Source: Burkholderia territorii
GTDB lineage: Bacteria; Pseudomonadota; Gammaproteobacteria; Burkholderiales; Burkholderiaceae
DNA length: 64,000 nt
Direction of reading: 5' to 3'
Assembly (NCBI RefSeq): GCF_902833055.1
Contig: NZ_CADFEJ010000001.1
Span: 744,001 to 808,000, forward strand
A program made the translations under genes and the position numbers. This document shows, piece after piece, positions 26,144 to 34,004 of the stretch; the first letter of the stretch is position 1, and every line of letters starts with the position of its first letter. The notes beneath the pieces were generated by a model. The model was given only the letters and a program-made list of their open reading frames with translations, ran no database searches and was not told where the DNA came from.

Positions 26144-27060
26144 GTCTGTATCCCATTTTGTCGTCCGCGCCGCATGCTGCCGCGTGAGCGGAACTCGTTA
26201 TCGCGAGGCGCGTGCTGACGGCGACGCGGGTTGCGGCCCACAACCCTCCACCCAATCGACCTTCGGCTGCTCGCCGCCGGATCGAATCGGCAGTCCCGTT
26301 CAGATGCGCCTCTCGCAATAAGCGATTTACGTGCCAATCCCCGCTACATCCTTAATATATAAATGACTCGCGATTTAGAACCGCCGAATAGCCCGCCGAA
26401 AACCGCAAAAAGCGTCTCATTTTCGGACACCCTGCGGTGCACTGGACACAGCCGTCGATTCGACTGATCAATGAGCTGGACGCGCGTGACGGCGCCAGCA
26501 GCGGCGCCCGGACCTTACCGTTCAACTACTTACGACCTGTTTTCAATTGTTTCCGTGATGTCTCGCGCGACACCGGGGCGGCACACGGCACCTCGAATGA
26601 CCGTTTGAAACTGTCTCAAATATGAATCGGCGCATTAATTCGAGCCTCTGTAATCGAACGCACACAACGCAATCAAGCACTTGATTTTATTGATCAATTC
26701 GTAACGCCTATCTCGATTGTCAAATAATGTTCAATGCATTCTTAATGCTTTACCTGTACGATACAAATCGCTTTCCGATTGATTCCGAATCGACACCGAA
26801 TTCCCGACTTCACCCCTCGATACATATCAGCGCAATTAACCCATGAAGACACGATGTTTAAATGCGCATGACGTTTTCATTTACCCGAAATCGTCAAACT
26901 TTGTGAAATGACGTAATGCGAAATTTATCGAATTCAATTGCGTGCTAGCCTTTTTCAGTCCACCGGCATTCGAATTTCGACCTTCTCAAATCCGCACGCG
27001 CGTGCTAAATCCGCTGGATGACGCCCCGCGACGTGCGATCGCCCCTAACGAGGATGCGCC
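26144..27060. other. 917-bp AT-rich divergent control region between two Crp/Fnr genes
   Basis: This is the most AT-rich long stretch of the window, most markedly 26340-26980. It contains the sigma-54 promoter at 26321-26337 reading toward the BerA-like gene. The rest probably holds enhancer sites for the sigma-54 activator and the promoter of the second Crp/Fnr gene. No ORF with convincing composition is present. The low GC may reflect DNA-curvature or H-NS-type silencing. Confidence 0.6.
26321..26337 (-). promoter_or_regulatory. Sigma-54 (-24/-12) promoter of the BerA-like gene
   Basis: On the minus strand the sequence TTGGCACGTAAATCGCT matches YTGGCACGRNNNTTGCW at all positions except two; the GG and GC pairs have the required spacing. 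Transcription would begin about 12 nt downstream (near 26310), giving a leader of about 165 nt before the ATG at 26143. This agrees with the reported RpoN/BerB-dependent transcription of berA. Confidence 0.8.
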
Positions 27061-27843
27061 GTGCCCCATCAGGCCAATGACACCGTCGCCCATGCGAGCG
27101 GCATGATCGAGCTCTCCCACAGCTTCGACGCCAACCGGTTCCTCGCGGCCCTCGACCGTGATGAACGCGCCACGCTGATTGCCAACCTTCAGCTCGTTCA
27201 CCTGAAATCGGGTCAGGTGCTGTGCGAACCCGGCGAAATGCTCACTGCCGTCTACCTGCCCGTGACGACGGCGATTTCTCTGCAATACGTCTCGTCCGGC
27301 GGCATGACGCTGGAAGTCGCAGAGATCGGCAGCGAGAGCGTGGTGTGCGACGACGTGATCGGCGGCAGCGGCCGGATGCCGTGCCGCGCCGTCGCGTGTC
27401 GCGACGGCTTCGTCTACCGGCTGGACCGGCGTGTCTTCGCGGCCGCGTTCGATGCATCGCCGGTGATTCGCCATCTGGTGTTCGTCTGCGTGCGTCTTTT
27501 GATGGCGCAGGTATCGCAGATCACGTTTTGCAGCCGCCACCACGTCCTCAAACATCAGTTATGCAGATGGTTCCTGCTCGCGTATGACCGGTCGCGCAGC
27601 ATCGAGATCCAGGTCACCCACAGCATGCTCGCGCAGATGCTCGGCGTACGGCGCGAGACGGTCACGGACGCAGCCGGCGAGATTCAGAAACTGGGCCTGA
27701 TCCGCCAGTACCGGAGCTCCATCGAGCTTGCCGACCTCGCGGGCCTCGAGAAAATGTCGTGTAGCTGCCGCGCGATCGTGCGCGACGAGATGAAGCGCAT
27801 CCTGTCTGCCGATTCCAGCGTGAGCACCGCGGCGCGCGCGTGA
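27061..27843 (+). CDS. Second Crp/Fnr-family regulator, paralogue of the BerA-like protein
   Basis: The 260-residue protein shares the layout of its divergent neighbour: a cyclic-nucleotide-binding-like domain (about 20-150) and a winged helix (MLGVRRETVTDAAGEIQKLG, about 197-216). Both carry similar CSRHH/CNRHH and LGVRRE stretches, indicating an ancient duplication. The start is GTG at 27061 with GAGGA about 10 nt upstream; an in-frame ATG at 27103 is an alternative. It lies just upstream of the carrier-protein operon on the same strand (168-bp gap), so it may regulate or be co-expressed with that operon. Ligand unknown. Confidence 0.85.
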   Translation: MPHQANDTVAHASGMIELSHSFDANRFLAALDRDERATLIANLQLVHLKSGQVLCEPGEMLTAVYLPVTTAISLQYVSSGGMTLEVAEIGSESVVCDDVIGGSGRMPCRAVACRDGFVYRLDRRVFAAAFDASPVIRHLVFVCVRLLMAQVSQITFCSRHHVLKHQLCRWFLLAYDRSRSIEIQVTHSMLAQMLGVRRETVTDAAGEIQKLGLIRQYRSSIELADLAGLEKMSCSCRAIVRDEMKRILSADSSVSTAARA

Positions 27844-28011
27844 TGCACGCGGCGTTTCGGCGCACGCGCACGATTCGAGTCAGTCGATTGTAGGGTGGCG
27901 AACAGAACGCCGTGCTTGCGAATGGTCTACTGATGCCGGACTGCCGGGGGGATGTCAGCGCGCTGCGCGCGTCCGCCCATGCGGACGACACCACACACGC
28001 CGGAGCAGCAC

Positions 28012-28263
28012 GTGAAAAACGAAATCAGAACCATCCTCAAGCACGTCGCCCATCTCGAAGCCGCGATCGATTCGATCGGTGACGGGGACGACCTCTACGA
28101 AGCGGGCCTCTCCTCGCTCGACACGATCCAGCTGATGCTCGCGATCGAGAAGCAGTTCAACATCGAAATTCCCGACGAGATGCTGAACCGCAATCTGTTC
28201 CGCAGCATCGACGCACTGGCGGACACGATCGCGACCCTGCAACGCTCCGAGCATTCCGCATGA
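28012..28263 (+). CDS. Acyl/aminoacyl carrier protein
   Basis: An 83-residue, acidic, helical protein of the phosphopantetheine carrier family. The attachment Ser35 lies in AGLSSLDTIQLMLAIE, matching the (D/S)SL motif. The GTG start at 28012 gives the usual carrier length and has a GGAGC ribosome site; an ATG at 27979 would add 11 residues. It overlaps the next gene by 4 nt. Its partner is most likely the amino acid:carrier-protein ligase two genes on, as in the Bradyrhizobium and Agrobacterium systems where a dedicated carrier protein is encoded beside the ligase, rather than the fatty acid synthase. Confidence 0.88.
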   Translation: MKNEIRTILKHVAHLEAAIDSIGDGDDLYEAGLSSLDTIQLMLAIEKQFNIEIPDEMLNRNLFRSIDALADTIATLQRSEHSA

Positions 28264-29459
28264 GCGCGCTGCTTCCCGAACTCGCGGCCGACGCCGAAGT
28301 ACGTCGGCTCGACGAGGCCGCGCACGCCGTCGCGCAAATCGCTGCCCAGCATGCGGATGCAGTCGATCGCGACTCGCGCTGCCCTGTCGAAGCGATCGAG
28401 GCGATGCGCGCGCGCCGCCTGCTGAGCGCAATGGTTCCGGCCCAGCTCGGCGGTCTCGGCGCGTCGCTGGCCGACATCGCATCGGCATGCTCGATCCTCG
28501 GCCAGGCCTGCGCATCGTCGGCGATGGTGTTCGCGATGCACCAAATCCAGGTCGCCTGCATCGTCAATCACGCGGCCGACCAGGGCTGGCACAAGCTGTT
28601 CCTGCAGCAGCTCGTGCGCCACCAGTGGCTGCTCGCGTCGGCGACGTCGGAAGACGGCGTCGGCGGCAACCTGCGCGCGAGCCAGTGCGCGCTCGAGACC
28701 AACGGCGGCGGCGAATTTCGGTTGAACAAATCCGCGCCGACGATCTCGTACGGCGACTATGCGGACGGCATCCTCGCGACCGCGCGGCGCGACGCCGACG
28801 CGCCGGCATCCGAGCAGGTGCTCGTCACGCTGCTGCGCGACGGCTATACGCTCACGCGCCGCGGCGAATGGGACACCCTCGGCATGCGCGGGACGTGCAG
28901 CAACGGCTTCGTGCTCGACGCACAAGGGACGACCGAGCAATGCCTGCCCGTGCCGTTCGCGCAGATCGCCGAACAGACGATGGTGCCGGTGTCGCACATC
29001 CTGTGGGCGGCGGTGTGGATCGGCGTGGCCGGCGATGCGTTCCATCGCGCACATCAGTTCTTTCGTGCGCAGGCACGGCAGACCGACGGCGCGCCGTCGC
29101 CCGCGTCGCGGCGCATCGCCGAATCGCTTGCGCTGATGCAGGCGATGCAGGCCCGTGTCGACAACGTGCTGCGCCTGTATGCCGGCGCGTCGCCGCGCTC
29201 CTGGTCGGCCGGCATGGCGTGGGCCGCCGAGATCAACACGCTGAAGACCTATGTGTCGTCCACCGCGCTCGAAGTCGCACAGCAGGCGATGATGATCTGC
29301 GGGATGGCCGGCTACAAGCACGGCACACCGTTCAGCATCGGCCGCCACCTGCGCGACCTGCACGCGGCGCCGCTGATGATCAGCAACGACCGCATTGCCG
29401 CCAATACCTCGAGCCTGCTGCTCGCATTGCGTCCCGCGACGCTGGAGAAACATCCGTGA
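28260..29459 (+). CDS. Acyl-CoA dehydrogenase-like flavoprotein
   Basis: The 399-residue protein follows the acyl-CoA dehydrogenase fold: an N-terminal helical domain, a central beta domain (WLLASATSEDGVGGNLRAS, residues about 121-139, at the place of the flavin-binding segment) and a C-terminal four-helix domain (LEVAQQAMMICGMAGYKHGT, about 340-359, where the usual GGxGY loop is found). I could not place a canonical catalytic Glu. Members acting with carrier proteins can oxidise carrier-bound aminoacyl groups (as in pyrrole formation). It overlaps the carrier gene by ATGA and the ligase gene by GTGA, so its substrate is probably the carrier-bound aminoacyl group. That substrate is an inference. 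Confidence 0.82.
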   Translation: MSALLPELAADAEVRRLDEAAHAVAQIAAQHADAVDRDSRCPVEAIEAMRARRLLSAMVPAQLGGLGASLADIASACSILGQACASSAMVFAMHQIQVACIVNHAADQGWHKLFLQQLVRHQWLLASATSEDGVGGNLRASQCALETNGGGEFRLNKSAPTISYGDYADGILATARRDADAPASEQVLVTLLRDGYTLTRRGEWDTLGMRGTCSNGFVLDAQGTTEQCLPVPFAQIAEQTMVPVSHILWAAVWIGVAGDAFHRAHQFFRAQARQTDGAPSPASRRIAESLALMQAMQARVDNVLRLYAGASPRSWSAGMAWAAEINTLKTYVSSTALEVAQQAMMICGMAGYKHGTPFSIGRHLRDLHAAPLMISNDRIAANTSSLLLALRPATLEKHP

Positions 29460-30433
29460 ACGACCGCCTGTCCGTGCCTTCCTCCGCCACCGCCGCCCCG
29501 TCCGACGCGCCGCTCGACCGCGCGGGCGTCAATCCGCTGCGCGACGAGCTGATCGATGCTGGACTGCTCGTGTCGACCGGCATCCAGGGCCTGTTCGGCC
29601 GCAGCGAGCCGTTCGAGCGCGTCGTCGAAGCGCTCGACGCGTTCGTCACGCGCCTCGGCGCCGATCAGCATGCCGAAGTGTTGCGCTTCCCGCCGGCGAT
29701 GAGCCGCACCGAGTTCGAGCGCAGCGAATACATGAAGAGCTTCCCGCAACTCGCGGGCAGCGTGCACGCGTTCTGCGGCGACGAACAGCGTCACCAGCGC
29801 GTGCTGCAGTGCCTCGACCGCGGCGAGGACTGGACCGAAAGCCAGAAGCCGACTTACGTCGTGATGACGCCGGCCGCCTGCTACCCGGTCTATCCGGTCG
29901 TCGCACGCGCGGGGGCGCTGCCCGAAGACGGCCGCATCGTCGACGTGTTCTCGTATTGCTTCCGCCACGAGCCGTCGCTCGATCCGACCCGCATGCAGCT
30001 GTTCCGGATGCGCGAATACGTGCGGATCGGCACGCCCGAGCAGATCGTTGCGTTCCGCGCGACGTGGATGGAGCGCGGCACGCGGATGATCGAGGCGCTG
30101 CGCCTGCCGAACGCGATCGATCTCGCGAACGACCCCTTCTTCGGCCGCGGCGGCAAGATCGTCGCGAACAGCCAGCGCGAGCAGAACCTGAAGTTCGAGC
30201 TGCTGATCCCGATCGAGCACGACGGCCGCCAGACCGCGTGCCTGAGCTTCAACTACCACATGGATCACTTCGGGTTGCTGTGGGACATTCGCACCGCGAC
30301 GGGCGACGTCGCGCACACGGGATGCGTCGGCTTCGGTCTCGAGCGGCTGACGCTCGCGATGTTCCGTCATCACGGTTTCGACATCGACGCATGGCCGGCC
30401 GACGTTCGCGACGTGCTGTGGGGCACGCGATGA
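29456..30433 (+). CDS. Amino acid:[carrier protein] ligase (class II aaRS-like, truncated SerRS homologue)
   Basis: The 325-residue protein resembles the catalytic core of an atypical seryl-tRNA synthetase without a tRNA-binding arm. Class II motif 2 (FRHEPSLDPTRMQLFRMRE, 169-187) and motif 3 (GFGLERLTLAMFR, 292-304) are present. Candidate zinc ligands Cys142, Glu187 and Cys290 are spaced 45 and 148 residues from the first, which matches the ligands I recall for the Bradyrhizobium enzyme (Cys131/Glu176/Cys279). These enzymes adenylate Gly or Ala and load it on a phosphopantetheine carrier, not tRNA. The start is GTG 29456 with GGAG upstream, overlapping the previous stop. The amino acid used is not determinable by eye. 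Confidence 0.9.
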   Translation: MNDRLSVPSSATAAPSDAPLDRAGVNPLRDELIDAGLLVSTGIQGLFGRSEPFERVVEALDAFVTRLGADQHAEVLRFPPAMSRTEFERSEYMKSFPQLAGSVHAFCGDEQRHQRVLQCLDRGEDWTESQKPTYVVMTPAACYPVYPVVARAGALPEDGRIVDVFSYCFRHEPSLDPTRMQLFRMREYVRIGTPEQIVAFRATWMERGTRMIEALRLPNAIDLANDPFFGRGGKIVANSQREQNLKFELLIPIEHDGRQTACLSFNYHMDHFGLLWDIRTATGDVAHTGCVGFGLERLTLAMFRHHGFDIDAWPADVRDVLWGTR

Positions 30434-31485
30434 AATTCGTGTCCCGCGACGGCGAGGATGCGTCGTTCGAGGACGTGCGCCACCGCGCGCGCCACTACCG
30501 GCCGCACCCGCTGCATAGTCAGGAGATGGTCTGGAAGCAGACCAACTGCTACGTCGACATGTGGCTCGAGGTGCTCCGGTGGTGGGGCCTCAATCCGTAC
30601 GCGGCGCTGCCGTTTACGATCGCGCTCGATTTCGAAGGCGACCAGTTCACGTTCTTCAAGTTTCCGCACGACGAACTGGAGCGGCTCTATGGAATCGTCG
30701 TGCAGGAACACTCGATCTACGAACCGCTCGATCAACACATCGAGACGCAGGTCGCGCGCGGTCACCTGATGATCGTCGAGGTCGACGCGTGGTTCCTGCC
30801 CGACACACGCGGCAGCAGCTACCGCACGCAGCACACGAAGACGACGATCGGCATCGACTCGATCGATCGCGCGCACCGCCAGATCGGCTACTTCCACAAC
30901 AGCGGCTATTACGTGGCCGAGGATTTCGACTACAACGGCCTCGTTGGCGGCTGCTCGCCGATGCCGCTGCCGCCGTACGTCGAGTGCGCGAAGCGGCGCT
31001 TCGCGCCGCTCGACGAGCGCGCACTGTGCGAAACGTCGCTCGCGTTGCTGCAGCGCCATCTGCGCCGCCTGCCGGTCGTCAATCCGGTCGCCGCGTTCCG
31101 GCGCCAGTTGCAGATCGATGCGAGATCGCTCGCCGACTCGCCGCTCGAACGCTTTCATGCGTACTCGTTCAATTCGGTGCGGCAACTCGGCGCGAACTTC
31201 GAACTGTTCGGCCACTACGCGCGCTGGCTGCAGGCGAGCGGCTGCGTCGGACCGTTCGTCGAGATTCGGGCCGCCTGCGACCGCATCGCGTCCGAGGCGA
31301 TGGTGCTCGAATTCCGGCTGGCGCGGGCCTGTGCGCGCGGCAAGGAAGAGCGCGGCGACGCGACGCTCGAAGCGATCGAAGCGGCTTACGCCGACCTGAT
31401 CGAGTGCGCGCGTCAGATCACCGCGCCGCTTCAGCACGCGGTGCCCGTCCGCATCGACGCGGCCCCCGTGCCGTCGATGCGGTGA
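30430..31485 (+). CDS. DUF1839 protein, probable cysteine acyltransferase
   Basis: The 351-residue protein belongs to the uncharacterised DUF1839 family that accompanies amino acid:carrier-protein ligases. By reading it I note a pattern like the BtrH N-terminal domain (butirosin acyltransferase): a nucleophile-type Cys40 in QTNCYVDMWLEVL, then GHLMIVEVDAWFLP (Asp119) and a histidine in YRTQHTKTTIGID (His135). That suggests a papain-like fold moving an aminoacyl group from the carrier thiol to an acceptor amine or hydroxyl. This is inference, not a family assignment. It overlaps the ligase by ATGA and the glycosidase by GTGA. No signal peptide, so cytoplasmic. Confidence 0.85.
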   Translation: MKFVSRDGEDASFEDVRHRARHYRPHPLHSQEMVWKQTNCYVDMWLEVLRWWGLNPYAALPFTIALDFEGDQFTFFKFPHDELERLYGIVVQEHSIYEPLDQHIETQVARGHLMIVEVDAWFLPDTRGSSYRTQHTKTTIGIDSIDRAHRQIGYFHNSGYYVAEDFDYNGLVGGCSPMPLPPYVECAKRRFAPLDERALCETSLALLQRHLRRLPVVNPVAAFRRQLQIDARSLADSPLERFHAYSFNSVRQLGANFELFGHYARWLQASGCVGPFVEIRAACDRIASEAMVLEFRLARACARGKEERGDATLEAIEAAYADLIECARQITAPLQHAVPVRIDAAPVPSMR

Positions 31486-33956
31486 GACGGGCGCCCGCCG
31501 CGCTCGCGTGGTCGATGCTCGCGACGGCCGCGGGCGCCGCGCGCGAGCCGCTCGATCTTCCCGCCGACGGCTGGATCGCCGCCCCCGTGCCCGGCACGGT
31601 CGCGCAAGCGCTCGCGCTGGCCGGGCGGCCCGACGATACGGCGTCGCTCGACGAGCGTGACCACTGGTATCGCGTCGAACTGCGTGGGCACGGGCCACGC
31701 GTCCTGCGCTTTCACGGCCTCGCGACACTCGCCGAGGCATGGCTCGACGAGACGCCGATCCTGCGCTCCGGCAGCATGTTCGTCGCGCACGACGTGCCCG
31801 TGTCGCTCGACGGCACGCACCGGCTGACGGTCTGCTTCCGCGCCCTCGCGCCGCACCTGCGCGATGTGCGCGCACCGCGCCGCGCACGCTGGCGCACGCG
31901 ACTGGCCGAACCGGCAACGCTGCGCACCGTTCGCACGTCGCTGCTCGGGCATATGCCCGGCTGGTTTCCGCGCTGCGTGCCGACCGGACCGTGGCGGCCC
32001 GTCGACGTGCTCGATCCGGCCAACGGTCCCGTTCTCGTTCATTGCGACCTGCATGCGCGTATCGACGGCGACACCGGCTGGCTCGACGCGGAACTCGCAT
32101 TCGCCGGCGCGCTGCCCGATGCGTTCGCGGCCCGGCTGTCGTGCGGCGAGCACCACGCGACGCTCGAGCGCAGCGGCGCCGACCGGCTGCATGCGACGGT
32201 CGCGGTACCGAACGTGCGCCGCTGGTGGCCGCACACGCACGGCGAACCGGTGCTGTATGACGTCGCACTGCACATCGGCGCCGAGCGCCGGCCGCTCGCC
32301 GCAACGGGCTTTCGCACGATCGAGCTGGACGCGGGCGACGACGGAAATGGCTTCGGGATACGCGTGAACGGCGTGCGCGTATTCGCGCGCGGCGCTTGCT
32401 GGAGCAGCGCCGCACCGCTCGCGCTGCACGCGGACGACGCAACCTATGGCCGGCTGCTCGGACTCGCGCGCGACGCCGGGTTCAACATGATTCGCGTCGG
32501 CGGCACGATGGCGTACGAGGCCGACGCATTCCACGCATGGTGCGACCGGCTCGGACTGCTGGTCTGGCAGGACTTCATGTTCGCGAACTTCGACTACGCG
32601 CTAGACGACCACGCGTTCGCGGACGCCGTCGATCTCGAAGTCGAACAATTCCTCACGCGCCACCGCGCATCGCCATCGCTCGCGGTGCTGTGCGGCGGCA
32701 GCGAGATCGCGCAGCAGGCCGCGATGTCGGGGCTCGGGCCGAAACAGCGTTTTCTCGAACTGACCGCCGAACGCCTCGCCGGCCATGCAGCGGCGCGACG
32801 GCCCGACACGCTTTACGTCCCCGACTCGCCCGATGGCGGCGTGCTGCCGTTCACGCCGCGCGAACGCGTGTCGCACTACTACGGCGTCGGCGCATACCTT
32901 CGCCCGCTCGACGACGCGCGACGCGCCGACGTGCGCTTCGCGAGCGAATGCCTCGCGTTCGCGAACGTGCCGTGCGATGCGATGCTCGCGAGCCTCGGCT
33001 GGCCGGGCGTTCACGAGCCGCGCTGGAAAGCGGCCGTGCCGCGCGATCCCGGCACGTCGTGGGATTTCGACGATATTCGCGATCACTATCTACAGACGTT
33101 GTACGACGTGGCACCCGATCGCCTGCGGCGCGAGGATCCGTCGCGTTACTTCGAGCTGTCGCGTGCGGTGATCGCCGACCTGATGCGCGACACGTTCTCC
33201 GAATGGCGCCGTACCGGCTCGCGCTGCGCGGGCGCACTCGTCTGGCAGTTCCAGGACGTGATGGCGGGCGCCGGATGGGGCGTGCTCGATGCGACGCATC
33301 GGCCCAAATCGGCGTGGTATGCGCTGCGCCAGGTACTTCAACCGGTGCAGATTCTGCTCGTCGACGAAGGGTTGAACGGGCTCGACGTGCACGTGATCAA
33401 CGAGCGACCGGCGCCGCTGTCGGCAACCGTCGACCTGGTCGCACTGCGCGACGGCCGCACGCCGGTCGCGCGGGCCGGCGGGCCGGTCCGGATCGCCGCG
33501 TACGACGCGGTGCGGCTCGACTCGGCCGAGTTGCTCGGCCGCTTCTTCGACTGGACCTACGCGTACCGTTTCGGCCCGTGCGAGCACGATACGGTCGTGG
33601 CGACGCTGCGCGCCGACGACGGTACGCTGTTGTCGCAGGCGTTCTACTTCCCGTCCCGCACGCACCCGGCCGTGTTCGCTCGCCGGGAACCCGGCATCGA
33701 GGCATGCGTGTCGCGCACCGGCGACACGTGGCATGTCGACATCGATACGCGCCACGTCGCACGTCACGTGCAGATCGACGCACCGGGCTTCATGCCACGC
33801 GACGAATGGTTCGATCTCGCGCCCGGCACGCCCGCGCGCGTCGCGCTCGTGCCGCTGGATAACGCCGGCGATCGTCCGGCCGCCGGCACGCCGCCGACCG
33901 TCGAGATCCGCGCGGTCAACGCGGCACGAACCGTGCGCGCCGCGCTGGCCGGCTGA
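31482..33956 (+). CDS. Glycoside hydrolase family 2 protein (beta-mannosidase-like)
   Basis: The 824-residue protein has the GH2 plan: an N-terminal jelly roll (about 20-160; ends WRPVDVLDP), an immunoglobulin-like domain (about 170-285) and a TIM barrel. Candidate acid/base Glu408 lies in LCGGSEI (compare WxGNNE of mannosidases) and candidate nucleophile Glu489 in FASECLAFA (compare SEFG). There is no signal peptide, which is unusual for a polysaccharide hydrolase and points to a cytoplasmic glycoside substrate. The start is GTG 31482, overlapping the DUF1839 stop. It is the last of five coupled genes and converges with the berB-like gene. Specificity unknown. Confidence 0.85.
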   Translation: MRRAPAALAWSMLATAAGAAREPLDLPADGWIAAPVPGTVAQALALAGRPDDTASLDERDHWYRVELRGHGPRVLRFHGLATLAEAWLDETPILRSGSMFVAHDVPVSLDGTHRLTVCFRALAPHLRDVRAPRRARWRTRLAEPATLRTVRTSLLGHMPGWFPRCVPTGPWRPVDVLDPANGPVLVHCDLHARIDGDTGWLDAELAFAGALPDAFAARLSCGEHHATLERSGADRLHATVAVPNVRRWWPHTHGEPVLYDVALHIGAERRPLAATGFRTIELDAGDDGNGFGIRVNGVRVFARGACWSSAAPLALHADDATYGRLLGLARDAGFNMIRVGGTMAYEADAFHAWCDRLGLLVWQDFMFANFDYALDDHAFADAVDLEVEQFLTRHRASPSLAVLCGGSEIAQQAAMSGLGPKQRFLELTAERLAGHAAARRPDTLYVPDSPDGGVLPFTPRERVSHYYGVGAYLRPLDDARRADVRFASECLAFANVPCDAMLASLGWPGVHEPRWKAAVPRDPGTSWDFDDIRDHYLQTLYDVAPDRLRREDPSRYFELSRAVIADLMRDTFSEWRRTGSRCAGALVWQFQDVMAGAGWGVLDATHRPKSAWYALRQVLQPVQILLVDEGLNGLDVHVINERPAPLSATVDLVALRDGRTPVARAGGPVRIAAYDAVRLDSAELLGRFFDWTYAYRFGPCEHDTVVATLRADDGTLLSQAFYFPSRTHPAVFARREPGIEACVSRTGDTWHVDIDTRHVARHVQIDAPGFMPRDEWFDLAPGTPARVALVPLDNAGDRPAAGTPPTVEIRAVNAARTVRAALAG

Positions 33957-34004
33957 CGCGGCCGGGACCGCGCACATGGTCGCACGGCCGCGCCGCACAC
34001 GCCG

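Noticed and set aside
27061-27843. Calling the right-hand Crp/Fnr gene BerA
   Set aside because: It lacks a sigma-54 promoter with a good match, and gene counting from the BerB-like gene favours the left-hand paralogue.
27844-28011. A possible sigma-54 promoter of the carrier-protein operon (TGGCGAACAGAACGCC near 27895)
   Set aside because: GG and GC are at the right spacing, but other consensus positions mostly fail, so chance is likely in this GC-rich sequence.
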